From Modestobacter marinus (GTDB lineage: Bacteria > Actinomycetota > Actinomycetes > Mycobacteriales > Geodermatophilaceae), in contig NZ_JABGCH010000023.1 of NCBI RefSeq assembly GCF_019799945.1, positions 18,370-82,369 on the forward strand: a stretch of DNA of 64,000 nt, read 5' to 3'. The translations under genes were made by a program, and so were the position numbers. Positions 34,526 through 45,625 of the stretch are shown here, piece by piece (within the stretch, counting starts at the first letter, position 1; the number at the start of each line of letters is the position of its first letter). Below the pieces are notes generated by a model, which saw only the letters and a list, made by a program, of their open reading frames with translations, ran no database searches and was not told where the DNA came from.

Positions 34526-34555
34526 TCAACAAACTGTTGACGTGACGTCGGTCAC
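34526..34555 (+). promoter_or_regulatory. Promoter/operator region of the uricase operon
   Basis: Two inverted repeats are nested: TCAACA-AAC-TGTTGA (34526-34540) and GTGAC-GTCG-GTCAC (34542-34555). A TTGACG -35-like hexamer (34537-34542) overlaps both; the -10 is not clear. The first repeat has the size of a GntR-type operator. It lies 57-86 bases before the uraD start. Confidence 0.45.
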
Positions 34556-34611
34556 CTGGCAACCTTCTCACTGCGCGGAAAGTTACTTCCGTCACACGAG
34601 AGGGGGTCCTC

Positions 34612-35106
34612 GTGGACTTGCCCGACTTCAACTCCGCCCCGGCGGAGGCGGTCACTCCGACGCTCCTGGCCTGCTGCGACGTCCCGTCCTGGGCCACCGC
34701 GGTCCGGGACAACCGGCCGTATGCCGACGTCGCCGCGCTGCTGGCCACCGCCGATGCGGCGGCCCGGCAGTTCACCCGGGCCGACGTGGACCGCGCGCTG
34801 GCCGCGCACCCCCGGATCGGGGAGCGGGCGGTCGGGAACGGTGCCGAGGCGGCCTGGTCGAGGGAGGAGCAGTCCGCGGTCGAGCAGGACGCCGCCGTCC
34901 AGCGGGCGCTGGCCGAGGGCAACCGCGCCTACGAGGACCGCTTCGACCGGGTCTTCCTCATCTGCGCCACCGGTCGCTCCGGCGAGGAGGTCCTCGCCTC
35001 GCTCCGCAGCCGGCTCGGCAACGACGAGGCGACCGAGGCCGGCGTCGTCGCCGAGGAGCTCCGCAAGATCGCCCTGCTCCGCCTGCGCCGGGTGGTCGGG
35101 TCATGA
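34612..35106 (+). CDS. uraD: 2-oxo-4-hydroxy-4-carboxy-5-ureidoimidazoline (OHCU) decarboxylase
   Basis: A 164-aa enzyme performing the last step from urate to S-allantoin. The catalytic His lies in DRALAAHPRIGER; other conserved parts are WSREEQSAV, YEDRFDRVFLICATGRS and LGNDEATEAGVVAEELRKIA. GTG 34612 has AGAGGGGG upstream. Its stop overlaps the start of uraH (ATGA), so the two are coupled. First gene of uraD-uraH-uricase-permease. Confidence 0.95.
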   Translation: MDLPDFNSAPAEAVTPTLLACCDVPSWATAVRDNRPYADVAALLATADAAARQFTRADVDRALAAHPRIGERAVGNGAEAAWSREEQSAVEQDAAVQRALAEGNRAYEDRFDRVFLICATGRSGEEVLASLRSRLGNDEATEAGVVAEELRKIALLRLRRVVGS

Positions 35107-35438
35107 GCCTGATCAGCACCCACGTGCTGGACACCATGCGGGGGGAGCCGGCCGCCGGCCTGCTCGTCCGGCTCGAGCAGGTCATCGGCGGCGAGCCCGC
35201 CGTCCTCGCCGCCGGCACCACCGACGACGACGGGCGGGTCCGCTCGCTGGGACCCAACCGCGTCTGCCCCGGCACCTATCGGCTCGTCTTCAACACCGCC
35301 GGCTACTTCACCCGCACCGGCCAGCCCTGCTTCTTCCCCGAGGTCAGCCTCGCGTTCCTGGTGGCCGACCCCGAACAGCACCTCCACGTCGCGGTGCTGC
35401 TGAGCCCGTTCGCCTACTCCACCTACCGAGGGAGCTGA
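35103..35438 (+). CDS. uraH: 5-hydroxyisourate hydrolase
   Basis: A 111-aa transthyretin-like enzyme. The signatures are the N-terminal STHVLDTMRGEPAAGL (catalytic His), RLVFNTAGYFTRTG, and the family's C-terminal YRGS at the very end (YSTYRGS). It hydrolyses 5-hydroxyisourate from uricase to OHCU. Coupled to uraD upstream and 7 bases before the uricase gene. Confidence 0.96.
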   Translation: MSLISTHVLDTMRGEPAAGLLVRLEQVIGGEPAVLAAGTTDDDGRVRSLGPNRVCPGTYRLVFNTAGYFTRTGQPCFFPEVSLAFLVADPEQHLHVAVLLSPFAYSTYRGS

Positions 35439-35445
35439 ACCGTCC

Positions 35446-36351
35446 ATGTCCATCAGCCTGGGCCCCAACCAGTACGGCAAGGCGGAGAACCGCCTGGTCC
35501 GCGTCTACCGGGACACCCCGCGCCACGAGATCCGGGACCTCAACGTCTCCTCGGCGTTGCGGGGCCGGTTCGGCGACGCGCACGTCACCGGCGACCAGAA
35601 GGACGTCCTGCCCACCGACACGCAGAAGAACACGGTCTTCGCCTTCGCCAAGGAGAAGGGCGTCCGCTCGATCGAGGAGTTCGGGCTGACCCTCGGTGAC
35701 CACTTCCTCGCCGCGTCGCCGGCCGCCGACGGCGCCCGGATCGAGATCGAGGAGTACGCCTGGCAGCGCATCCCGGTCGACGGCGCCGGCCACGACCACT
35801 CCTTCGTCCGCTCCGGTGGGGGAGTGCGGACCACCGTCGTCAACGTCGACGGCCGCGGCGCCGACCGGCGGGCGCACGTCGTCTCGGGTCTCACCGACCT
35901 GACCCTGCTCAAGTCCACCGGCTCGGAGTTCCACGGCTTCCTGAAGGACAAGTACACGACCCTGCAGGAGACGACCGACCGCATCCTCGCGACGTCCCTG
36001 GTCGCCCGCTGGCGGTACGACCACACCGACGTCGACTGGGACAAGTCGTTCGAGGCCATCAAGGCCCTGCTGCTGCAGCGGTTCGCCGAGATCCACAGCT
36101 ACGCGCTGCAGCAGACCCTCTACGGCATGGGTCAGGCCGTCCTCGAGCAGCACCCCGAGGTCGCCGAGATCAAGTTCTCCGCGCCCAACAAGCACCACTT
36201 CCTGGTCGACCTCTCCCCGTTCGGGGTGGAGAACCCCGGCGAGGTCTTCCACGCCGCGGACCGGCCCTACGGGCTGATCGAGGCCACCGTCGTGCGTGAC
36301 GACGCGTCCGACCCGGGCTCGGCCTGGCACGGCGTGCCGGGCTTCTGCTGA
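35446..36351 (+). CDS. Urate oxidase (uricase)
   Basis: A 301-aa cofactor-free uricase of two T-fold domains. Catalytic-region motifs: NQYGKAENRLVRV (Lys), LPTDTQKNTVFAFAKE (Thr), YTTLQETTDRILATSLVARW, and IKFSAPNKHHFLVDL. There is no peroxisome-like or secretion signal; it is cytoplasmic. It oxidises urate to 5-hydroxyisourate and feeds uraH and uraD just upstream. The operon continues with a purine permease two bases downstream. Confidence 0.97.
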   Translation: MSISLGPNQYGKAENRLVRVYRDTPRHEIRDLNVSSALRGRFGDAHVTGDQKDVLPTDTQKNTVFAFAKEKGVRSIEEFGLTLGDHFLAASPAADGARIEIEEYAWQRIPVDGAGHDHSFVRSGGGVRTTVVNVDGRGADRRAHVVSGLTDLTLLKSTGSEFHGFLKDKYTTLQETTDRILATSLVARWRYDHTDVDWDKSFEAIKALLLQRFAEIHSYALQQTLYGMGQAVLEQHPEVAEIKFSAPNKHHFLVDLSPFGVENPGEVFHAADRPYGLIEATVVRDDASDPGSAWHGVPGFC

Positions 36352-36353
36352 CG

Positions 36354-37829
36354 GTGGCCGAGATGTCGTTGCGCACGAGGGCGGCGAACCGGACGAGCCG
36401 CCGGACCACCGGTCGCCCCGAGGACGAGAAGCTGCCCGTCGGGCAGCTGCTGGTCTACGGGACCCAGCACATCCTGACCATGTACGGCGGGGTCATCGCG
36501 CCGCCGCTCATCGTCGGCGGCGCCGCCGGGCTCTCCGGCACGGACCTTGCGCTGCTGGTGACCGCCGGGCTGTTCATCAGCGGCCTGGCCACCGTCCTGC
36601 AGACGATCGGCATCGGCCCGCTCGGCGCCCGGCTGCCGATCGTGCAGGGCATCTCCTTCGCCAGCGTCTCCACGATGGTCGCGATCGCCAGCGAGGGCGG
36701 CCTGCGCCCGGTCTTCGGGTCGATCATCGTCGCCGGCCTGATCGGCCTGGTGCTGTCGTCGTTCTTCGCCAAGCTGGTCCGGTTCTTCCCGCCGGTGGTC
36801 ACCGGCACGATCATCACGGTGATCGGGCTCTCCCTGATGCCGGTGGCCTTCACGTGGGCCCAGGGCGGGGCGGGCGCGGCCGACTTCGGCTCGATGGGCA
36901 ACATCGGCTTCGCCGGGCTGACGCTGCTGATCATCCTGGTGATCAGCCGGTTCTTCCAGGGCGCGATCTCCCGGCTGTCGATCCTGATCGGGATCGTGAT
37001 CGGGACGGTGGTCGCCGCCGTGGTCGGCAAGGCGGACTTCTCCGGTGTCGGGGAGGGGTCGTTCGTCGCGCTGCCGCCGTTCATGCACTTCGGCAGCCCC
37101 ACGTTCGAGATCGGCGCGATCATCTCGATGACCGTCGTGATCGTCGTGATCATGACCGAGACGACGGCGGACATCCTGGCCATCGGCGAGATCGTGGAGA
37201 CCCCGGTGGACTCCCGCCGGGTCGCCGACGGGCTCCGCGCGGACATGCTCTCGACCACCGTCGCGCCGTTCTTCGGCACCTTCCCGGCCAGTGCGTTCGC
37301 CCAGAACGTCGGCCTGGTGGCACTGACGAGGATCAAGAGCCGCTACGTCGTCGCCACCGGCGGCCTCATCCTGGTCCTGCTGGGCCTGCTGCCGGTCGTC
37401 GGCCGGGTGGTCGCCGCCATCCCGCTGTCGGTCCTCGGCGGCGCCGGCATCGTCCTGTTCGGCACGGTGGCCGCCAGCGGCATCCGGACGCTGTCCCGGG
37501 TCGAGTACGGCGACGGCCTGAACCTGGTGATCGTCGCGACGGCCATCGGCGTCGGCATCATCCCGATCGCCGCCCCGGCCTTCTGGGACGCCTTCCCGAC
37601 CTGGTTCGCCACGATCATGCACTCCGGGATCAGCGCCGCGGCCATCGTGGCGGTCGTGCTGAACCTCGTGTTCAACCACTTCCGGGCGGGGACCCGGCCA
37701 GGCGCCTCGGTCGCCGCCGCCGCCCCCGACGAGCGCGGCGTCGCCCCCGGCACGCCGGACGCCCCCGGGACGCCGGACGCCCCCGGCACCTCGCAGTCAC
37801 CCGTGACCCGGTCGCACAGCGAGCACTGA
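36354..37829 (+). CDS. NCS2-family nucleobase (urate/xanthine) permease
   Basis: A 491-aa membrane protein with about 12-14 helices. Signatures of the nucleobase-ascorbate transporter family: QTIGIGPLGARLPIVQGISF, the motif MTETTADILAIGEIV, and PASAFAQNVGLVALTRIKSR. The start is GTG 36354; ATG 36363 is possible. Position directly after uricase suggests uric acid or xanthine as substrate. The cytoplasmic C-terminus has three APGTPD-like repeats from a 15-bp tandem DNA repeat at about 37741-37790. A strong terminator follows. Confidence 0.92.
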   Translation: MAEMSLRTRAANRTSRRTTGRPEDEKLPVGQLLVYGTQHILTMYGGVIAPPLIVGGAAGLSGTDLALLVTAGLFISGLATVLQTIGIGPLGARLPIVQGISFASVSTMVAIASEGGLRPVFGSIIVAGLIGLVLSSFFAKLVRFFPPVVTGTIITVIGLSLMPVAFTWAQGGAGAADFGSMGNIGFAGLTLLIILVISRFFQGAISRLSILIGIVIGTVVAAVVGKADFSGVGEGSFVALPPFMHFGSPTFEIGAIISMTVVIVVIMTETTADILAIGEIVETPVDSRRVADGLRADMLSTTVAPFFGTFPASAFAQNVGLVALTRIKSRYVVATGGLILVLLGLLPVVGRVVAAIPLSVLGGAGIVLFGTVAASGIRTLSRVEYGDGLNLVIVATAIGVGIIPIAAPAFWDAFPTWFATIMHSGISAAAIVAVVLNLVFNHFRAGTRPGASVAAAAPDERGVAPGTPDAPGTPDAPGTSQSPVTRSHSEH

Positions 37830-37840
37830 GGGCGGTGGCA

Positions 37841-37878
37841 CCCGCTGCCCGCCGGTCGTGACCCCGGCGGGCAGCGGG
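37841..37878 (+). terminator. Strong intrinsic-terminator-like hairpin after the permease
   Basis: A perfect 15-bp stem: CCCGCTGCCCGCCGG (37841-37855) and its complement (37864-37878), with an 8-base loop. It separates the uricase operon from glxR-gcl-allB-allE. There is no T-tract, as is common in actinobacteria. Confidence 0.75.
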
Positions 37879-37964
37879 AGCCCCGCACCGCCCCGGCCCG
37901 GCCGCCGCCCCGCGTCGGCGGCACCGCACCCCATCCCCGCGCACCTCCTGAGAAGGGCAGCGAC

Positions 37965-38849
37965 ATGACCACCATCGCGTTCATCGGGCTCGGCATCATG
38001 GGCAGCCCGATGTCGGTCCACCTGGCCAAGGCCGGCTACGACGTCGTCGGCTACAACATCACCCCGAACCGCACCGGGCCGCTGGAGCAGGCCGGGGGCC
38101 GGGCCGCCGCCTCCACCGCGGAGGCGGTCGCCGGCGCCGACGTCGTCGCCGTCATGGTGCCCGACTCCCCGGACGTGCAGGCGGTGCTCACCAGGGACGA
38201 CGGCGTCTTCAGCGCCGCCAAGCCCGGCACCCTGATCATCGACTTCTCCAGCATCCGCCCCGACGTCACCGCCGAGCTCAACCGGGAGGCCACCGAGCGC
38301 GGCTTCCGGCTGGTCGACGCCCCGGTCTCCGGCGGTGAGGCGGGCGCGGTCAACGCGGCCCTGTCGATCATGGTCGGGGGCACGCCCGAGGACTTCGCCG
38401 CCGCCAAGCCGGTCCTCGACGTGGTCGGGAAGACCGTCGTGCACGTCGGCCCGGCCGGGTCCGGGCAGACGGTCAAGGCGGCCAACCAACTCATCGTGGC
38501 CGCGAACATCCAGGTCCTGGCCGAGGCCGTGGTCTTCCTGGAGGCCTACGGGGTGGACACCACCGCGGCGCTGGAGGTGCTCGGCGGCGGGCTGGCCGGC
38601 TCCAGGGTGCTGGACCAGAAGAAGCAGAACATGCTCACCCGCTCGTTCGACCCCGGCTTCCGGATCGACCTGCACCACAAGGACCTCGGCATCGTGACCT
38701 CCGCCGCCCGCGAGGCCGGCGTGGTCGTGCCGGTGGGTGCCGTCGTCGCCCAGCTCATGGCCTCGGCCCGCGCCAACGGGGACGGCGGCCTGGACCACTC
38801 CGCGCTGCTCCGCGGGGTGGAACGACTCTCCGGCCAGACGCCGCGCTGA
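37965..38849 (+). CDS. glxR: 2-hydroxy-3-oxopropionate (tartronate semialdehyde) reductase
   Basis: A 294-aa beta-hydroxyacid dehydrogenase: [20 protein letters not shown] (dinucleotide loop), [20 protein letters not shown] (substrate loop), and [20 protein letters not shown] with the catalytic Lys. It reduces tartronate semialdehyde made by Gcl to glycerate. It lies 31 bases upstream of gcl, the normal pairing. Compare the decayed relative at 2936-3283. Confidence 0.93.
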   Translation: MTTIAFIGLGIMGSPMSVHLAKAGYDVVGYNITPNRTGPLEQAGGRAAASTAEAVAGADVVAVMVPDSPDVQAVLTRDDGVFSAAKPGTLIIDFSSIRPDVTAELNREATERGFRLVDAPVSGGEAGAVNAALSIMVGGTPEDFAAAKPVLDVVGKTVVHVGPAGSGQTVKAANQLIVAANIQVLAEAVVFLEAYGVDTTAALEVLGGGLAGSRVLDQKKQNMLTRSFDPGFRIDLHHKDLGIVTSAAREAGVVVPVGAVVAQLMASARANGDGGLDHSALLRGVERLSGQTPR

Positions 38850-38880
38850 CCCCGACCGACCCATCCGAGAGGAGCACGCC

Positions 38881-40656
<1,776 letters not shown>

Positions 40657-40672
40657 CCGGGCAGCCGCCGCC

Positions 40673-41472
40673 GTGACGACCGAGCTCATCGCCCCGGACG
40701 AGTTCCAGGGATCCCTCACCGCTGCCCAGGTGGGGGAGGCGGTCGCCACAGGGATCCGGCGGGCGCGCGCCGACGTGCAGGTCGCCGTCCTCCCCGTCGC
40801 CGACGGCGGGGACGGCACCCTCGCCGCCGGCTGCACCGCGGTGCCGGTGACCGCGACCGGCCCGACGGGCCGGCCGGTGGCGACCGCCTGCGCCCGGCGG
40901 GGCGACCTGGCGGTCGTGGAGATGGCCGACGTCTCCGGCCTGGCGCGGCTGCCCGACGGGCGGCCGGAACCGACGACGGCGACCAGCCGCGGCACCGGTG
41001 AGGTGATCGGTGCCGCGCTGGACGCCGGCTGCCGGCGGATCGTGCTGGGCATCGGCGGCAGCGCGAGCACCGACGGGGGCGCCGGCCTGGTGCAGGCGCT
41101 GGGGGCGCGGCTGCGGGACCGCACCGGCGCGGGGCTCGGCCCCGGCGGCGCCGCGCTGGCGGAGCTGGCCGCGGTGGACTTCGACCCGCTGCGCCGGCGA
41201 CTGGCCGGCGTCGGGGTCACCGTCGCCTGCGACGTAGACAACCCGCTCGAGGCGCCGGCCGGCGTCGCGGCCGCCGGGCGGGCAGCCGGCGTCCCCGTCG
41301 TCGCCGTCTCCGGCCAGAGCGGGCTGACCGCCGCGCAGCTCCGGTCCGCCGTGATCAGCGCGGCCTACCCCCTCACCGATCTGGAACCCGATCTGCAACG
41401 GTGCATCACCGGACCGGCCCGCTGCTGGAACGGCTCGGCGAACAGCTGGCCCTCGAGCACCTGCCCTCCTGA
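40673..41472 (+). pseudogene. Glycerate kinase, internally deleted and frameshifted
   Basis: The beginning is a normal GarK/GlxK-type glycerate kinase (APDEFQGSLTAAQVGEA, VADGGDGTL, IGGSASTDGGAGLVQALGAR, DVDNPL). Directly after DVDNPL the sequence jumps to EAPAGVAAAGRAAGVPVVAV. The roughly 100 residues that normally lie between, including the GPQKGA and GEG segments, are gone in frame. Near 41410 a frameshift then moves the C-terminus (GPLLERLGEQLALEHLPS and stop at 41472) out of frame; the original frame instead runs on across the allantoinase gene. It is very unlikely to be active, although everything around it is intact. Confidence 0.85.
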
Positions 41473-41501
41473 CCGCCCCGCATCGATAGAAGAGGACGAC
41501 C

Positions 41502-42848
41502 GTGCCCGCCTCCACCGAGTTGGACCTGCTGATCCGCGCCCGCCGGATGATCGGTGCGTCGGGGGAACGGAGCGGCTCGGTCGGGGTGCGCGACGGCTCG
41601 ATCGTCGCCGTCGAGCCGCTGGACGCCGACCTGGCCGCTGCCCGGGTGGTCGAGCTGGGCGAGGACGAGGTGCTGCTGCCCGGCCTGGTCGACACGCACG
41701 TGCACGTCAACGACCCCGGCCGCACCGAGTGGGAGGGGTTCGCCAGCGCCACCCGGGCCGCGGCGGCCGGCGGGGTGACCACGCTGGTCGACATGCCGCT
41801 GAACAGCATCCCGCCGACCGTCGACGTCGCGGCGCTGGAGGTCAAGCGGAAGACCGCCCAGGGGCAGTGCGCTGTCGACGTCGGGTTCTGGGGCGGCGCG
41901 GTGCCCGGCAACGTCGCCGACCTGCGCCCGCTGCACGACGCCGGGGTGTTCGGGTTCAAGAGCTTCCTGCTGGACTCCGGCGTGCCGGAGTTCCCGCCGC
42001 TGGACGACGACCAGCTGGCGGCCGCCATGCGGGAGATCGCTGCCTTCGACGGGCTGCTGATCGTGCACGCCGAGGACGCGCACACCATCGAGACGTCGCC
42101 GACGCCGCACGGCACCAGCTACCGGGACTTCCTGTCCTCCCGCCCCCGCGAGGCCGAGGACCGCGCCGTCGCGCGGCTGGTCGAGCTGGCCCGCGGCACC
42201 GGGTGCCGGGTGCACGTGCTGCACGTGTCCAGCGCCGCCGTGCTGCCGATGATCGCCTCGGCCCGCCGGGACGGACTGGCGGTCACGGCGGAGACCTGCC
42301 CGCACTACCTGAGCTTCCGCGCCGAGGACATCCCCGACGGCGCCACCCAGTACAAGTGCTGCCCGCCGATCCGCGAGGCGGCCAACCAGGACCTGCTGTG
42401 GCAGGGGCTGGCCGAGGGCACGATCGACACCGTCGTCTCCGACCACTCGCCGTCCACCGCCGACCTGAAGTGCCTGGACACCGGGGACTTCGGCGCCGCC
42501 TGGGGCGGCATCTCCTCGCTGCAGCTCGGTCTGCCGGCGGTCTGGACCGAGGCCCGGCAGCGCGGGCACGACCTGTCCGACGTGGTGCGCTGGATGTCCA
42601 CGGCCCCGGCGCAGCTGGTCGGCCTCCCGCGCAAGGGCCGGATCGCGACCGGCGCCGACGCCGACCTCTGCGTGTTCGCCCCCGACGACACGTTCGTGGT
42701 GGACGTCGCCGCGCTGCACCACAAGAACCCGGTGACCCCGTATGCGGACCGCAGGCTGCAGGGCGTCGTCCGCAGCACCTGGCTGCGCGGTTCCCGCGTC
42801 GAGGACGGCGACCCCCGGGGCCGCTTCCTGGTCCGCGGCGCAGCCTGA
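41502..42848 (+). CDS. allB: Allantoinase
   Basis: A 448-aa cyclic amidohydrolase opening allantoin to allantoate. Metal-site motifs: [17 protein letters not shown], the carboxylated-Lys region [28 protein letters not shown], and SDHSPST with the metal Asp. GTG 41502 follows AGAGGACG. It lies 29 bases after the broken glycerate kinase, and the next gene is the following pathway enzyme. Confidence 0.95.
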   Translation: MPASTELDLLIRARRMIGASGERSGSVGVRDGSIVAVEPLDADLAAARVVELGEDEVLLPGLVDTHVHVNDPGRTEWEGFASATRAAAAGGVTTLVDMPLNSIPPTVDVAALEVKRKTAQGQCAVDVGFWGGAVPGNVADLRPLHDAGVFGFKSFLLDSGVPEFPPLDDDQLAAAMREIAAFDGLLIVHAEDAHTIETSPTPHGTSYRDFLSSRPREAEDRAVARLVELARGTGCRVHVLHVSSAAVLPMIASARRDGLAVTAETCPHYLSFRAEDIPDGATQYKCCPPIREAANQDLLWQGLAEGTIDTVVSDHSPSTADLKCLDTGDFGAAWGGISSLQLGLPAVWTEARQRGHDLSDVVRWMSTAPAQLVGLPRKGRIATGADADLCVFAPDDTFVVDVAALHHKNPVTPYADRRLQGVVRSTWLRGSRVEDGDPRGRFLVRGAA

Positions 42849-42882
42849 CCCGCATCCCACCACCATCGAGAGGAACCCCAGC

Positions 42883-43719
42883 GTGACGACGACGAGCCCC
42901 TACTACGCGCCCCGAGGCGGGCTGCCGGGGCAGACCGAGCTGACCACCAACCGGGCCATGTTCACCGAGGCCTACGCGGTGCTGCCCAAGGGGACGATGA
43001 CCGACATCGTCACCAGCAACCTGCCGTTCTGGGAGCGCACCCGGCTGTGGGTGATCGCCCGGCCGCTGTCCGGCTTCGCGGAGACGTTCTCCCAGTACAT
43101 CGTCGAGGTGTCCGAGGGTGGCGGCAGCGACCGGCCGGAGGTGGACCCCGGCGCCGAGGCCGTGCTCTTCGTGGTGGAGGGCGCCCTGCGACTGACGATC
43201 GGCGAGACGCAGCACCAGCTCCAGCCCGGCGGCTACGCGTTCCTCCCGCCCGGCGCCGCGTGGACGCTGCGCAACGAGCAGGCCGAGCCCGCCCGCTTCC
43301 ACTGGATCCGCAAGGCCTACCAGCGCGTCGAGGGCGTCGACGTCCCCGAGGCGTTCGTGACCAACGAACGCGACATCGAGCCGATCCCGATGCCCGACAC
43401 CGCGGGCACGTGGACGACGACCCGGTTCGTGGACCAGACCGACGTCCGGCACGACATGCACGTCAACATCGTCACCTTCGAGCCCGGGGGAGTGATCCCC
43501 TTCCCCGAGACGCACGTGATGGAGCACGGGCTGTACGTGCTGGAGGGCAAGGCCGTCTACCTGCTCAACCAGGACTGGGTCGAGGTCGAGGCCGGGGACT
43601 TCATGTGGCTGCGCGCCTTCTGCCCGCAGGCCTGCTACGCCGGCGGCCCCGGGCGGTTCCGCTACCTGCTGTACAAGGACGTCAACCGGCACGTGCAGCT
43701 GAGCCGGCAGTTCGTCTGA
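42883..43719 (+). CDS. allE: (S)-ureidoglycine aminohydrolase
   Basis: A 278-aa bicupin, normally Mn-dependent, converting S-ureidoglycine to S-ureidoglycolate. Cupin 1: AVLFVVEGALRLTIGE and GYAFLPPGAAWTLRN. Cupin 2: HVMEHGLYVLEGKAVYLLNQ and GDFMWLRAFCPQACYAGG. GTG 42883 has GAGAGGAA upstream. Last gene of the operon. The enzyme producing its substrate, allantoate amidohydrolase (allC), is not in this window. Confidence 0.95.
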   Translation: MTTTSPYYAPRGGLPGQTELTTNRAMFTEAYAVLPKGTMTDIVTSNLPFWERTRLWVIARPLSGFAETFSQYIVEVSEGGGSDRPEVDPGAEAVLFVVEGALRLTIGETQHQLQPGGYAFLPPGAAWTLRNEQAEPARFHWIRKAYQRVEGVDVPEAFVTNERDIEPIPMPDTAGTWTTTRFVDQTDVRHDMHVNIVTFEPGGVIPFPETHVMEHGLYVLEGKAVYLLNQDWVEVEAGDFMWLRAFCPQACYAGGPGRFRYLLYKDVNRHVQLSRQFV

Positions 43720-43753
43720 GTCCGCCCGTCGCCGGTGGAGCCGGCGCGCCCGG

Positions 43754-44218
43754 TCAGCGCGGCGCGTCCGCCTCCTGGCACCCCCGCCGGGGGCGCCGGG
43801 GGGCGGTTCGCCGCGGGCGGCGCCGCGGTCGCGTCGCCTCCCGCGGGGACCGCGTCGGCAGGCGCTGAGCGAGGGTCACCAGCTCGCTGAGACCGGTCAG
43901 CTGCAGCGGACGGAGCACCCTGCGGCGACCGCAGTGGAGCACCAGCCGGGCGGCTCTGCTCCGGCAACGGCGGTGCGCCGAGGCCAGCGAGGCGATCCCG
44001 GCCGCACCCAGGAAGGTCACCTGCTCCAGGTCGACGACCAGCTCGGTGAGCCCGCGCCGGTCGGTCTGGGACTGCAGGCACGCCTCCAGCAGTGGCGCGG
44101 TGAAGGCGTCGACCTCACCGACGACCTCGACGACCACCTGGTCGCGGGAACTCCCGGGCAGGACGGTCACCGACAGCAGCTGCTCCCGCTGCGGGACGGG
44201 GGGAAGGGCACGCGCCAT
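43754..44218 (-). CDS. STAS-domain protein (anti-sigma factor antagonist-like)
   Basis: A 154-aa protein. Residues 10-110 form a STAS domain: VVVEVVGEVDAFTAPLLEAC, then LVVDLEQVTFLGAAGIASLA, in which the usual phosphorylatable Ser (D-S-x-G) is replaced by LGAAG. It may therefore not be controlled by a kinase in the usual way. A very basic Arg-rich tail of about 40 residues follows ([13 protein letters not shown]). ATG 44218 has GAGGAG upstream. Convergent with allE; no kinase or phosphatase gene is adjacent. Confidence 0.82.
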   Translation of the reverse strand: MARALPPVPQREQLLSVTVLPGSSRDQVVVEVVGEVDAFTAPLLEACLQSQTDRRGLTELVVDLEQVTFLGAAGIASLASAHRRCRSRAARLVLHCGRRRVLRPLQLTGLSELVTLAQRLPTRSPREATRPRRRPRRTAPRRPRRGCQEADAPR

Positions 44219-44343
44219 GGGACTCCTCGGGACCTCGGACGGCCGAAGGCCGTGCCCCGACCGTCGCCCGCCCGGCACCTGCCGGGACAGCGCAGCCGCC
44301 GGTCAACTGGCGGCGGCCGACCTTGCCGACGACCGGCAAGGCG

Positions 44344-45597
44344 TCACCCCGGGGTCGTGCCGACCAGGTCGTCCAGGGGAACGTCGGCGTCGGTCAGCCG
44401 GGCGGGGTCCACGGACCGGCCGCTGCGGATCAGCCGCTGCAGCGGCTCGGTCACGTCCCACACGTTGACGTTCATCGCCGCGACGACCCGGCCCCCGGAC
44501 AGCCAGAACGCGATGAAGGCCCGCTCCGCCAGGTCCCCGCGCACCACCACCTGGTCGTAGTCGCCGGGGGCGGCGTGGCCGCTGTACTCCATGCCCAGGT
44601 CGTACTGGTCGGTGAAGAAGTACGGCAGCCGGTCGTAGGCGTCCGTCCGGCCGAGCAGCGTCCGGGCCGCCGTCCGCGGCTGGTTCAGCGCGTTGGCCCA
44701 GTGCTCGACGCGGATCCGGCGGCCGAGCAGGGGATGGGTCGCGTTGGCGACGTCCCCCACGGCGAGGACGTCGTCGCGGGACGTCCGCAGGGCCGCGTCG
44801 ACGGCGACGCCGTTGTCGACGGCCAGCCCGGCGCCGCGGGCCAGCTCGACGTTCGGGATGACGCCCACGCCCACCACGATCAGGTCGCCGGCGACCTCGC
44901 TGCCGTCGGAGAGGACCAGGATCCCGGCGGTGCCGCCGGCCGGTCCGGTCGGCCGGACGGCGGCGACGCCGACGCCGACGCGCAGGTCGACGCCGTGCTC
45001 CCGGTGCAGGTCGGCGAAGACGCCGGCGACCTCGGGACCCAGAACGCCCAACGGCACGGCCGCCTGCTCCAGGACGACGACGTCGGCGCCCGCCGTGCGG
45101 GCGGCGGCCGCGACCTCCAGGCCGATCCACCCCGCGCCGACGATGACCACCCGCACCCCGGGGCGCAGCGCGGCGCGCAGCCGGTCGCTGTCGTCGAGGG
45201 TGCGCAGGTACTGCAGGTCCACCTGGTCGGCGCCGGGGACGTCCAGCCGGCGCGGGGACGCCCCGGTGGCCAGGACGAGCTGCCCGAACGGCAGCCGCTC
45301 GCCGGTGTCCAGGACCAGTTCCCGCGTGGCCAGGTCGAGCGACTCGGCCCGCACGCCCAGCCGCAGGTCGACGTCGTGCTCGGCGTACCAGGTCTCCGGC
45401 TGGACGAAGACCGACTCGCGGGCCGCCGAGCCGAGGAGGTAGCCCTTGGACAGCGGCGGCCGCTCGTAGGGCAGGTGGCGTTCCGCGCCGACGAGGACGA
45501 TCCGCTCGGCGAAGCCCTCCTCCCGCAGCGCCACGGCGGTCGTGGCACCCGCCAGGCTTGCTCCGACGACGGCGACCGTGTGCGACGACGTGGGCAT
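44344..45597 (-). CDS. FAD-dependent ferredoxin reductase-type oxidoreductase
   Basis: A 417-aa two-dinucleotide-domain flavoprotein of the rubredoxin/rhodocoxin reductase kind: VAVVGASLAGATTAVALREE (FAD), VVIVGAGWIGLEVAAAARTA (NAD), GVAVDAALRTSRDDVLAVGD (FAD-binding Asp), and a C-terminal reductase domain starting FFTDQYDLGMEYSGHA. ATG 45597 has GGAAGGAG upstream. It follows folE by 28 bases in a three-gene operon. The electron acceptor (a ferredoxin, P450 or Rieske protein) is not encoded nearby. Confidence 0.9.
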   Translation of the reverse strand: MPTSSHTVAVVGASLAGATTAVALREEGFAERIVLVGAERHLPYERPPLSKGYLLGSAARESVFVQPETWYAEHDVDLRLGVRAESLDLATRELVLDTGERLPFGQLVLATGASPRRLDVPGADQVDLQYLRTLDDSDRLRAALRPGVRVVIVGAGWIGLEVAAAARTAGADVVVLEQAAVPLGVLGPEVAGVFADLHREHGVDLRVGVGVAAVRPTGPAGGTAGILVLSDGSEVAGDLIVVGVGVIPNVELARGAGLAVDNGVAVDAALRTSRDDVLAVGDVANATHPLLGRRIRVEHWANALNQPRTAARTLLGRTDAYDRLPYFFTDQYDLGMEYSGHAAPGDYDQVVVRGDLAERAFIAFWLSGGRVVAAMNVNVWDVTEPLQRLIRSGRSVDPARLTDADVPLDDLVGTTPG

Positions 45598-45625
45598 GAC
45601 GTCTCCTTCCGAGCCGGTGCGGGGT

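Noticed and set aside
41480-42886. Continuation of the glycerate kinase frame across allantoinase as a giant fused protein
   Set aside because: The extension is a shadow of the allantoinase gene. The true kinase C-terminus (ending LALEHLPS) is seen in another frame with a stop at 41472.
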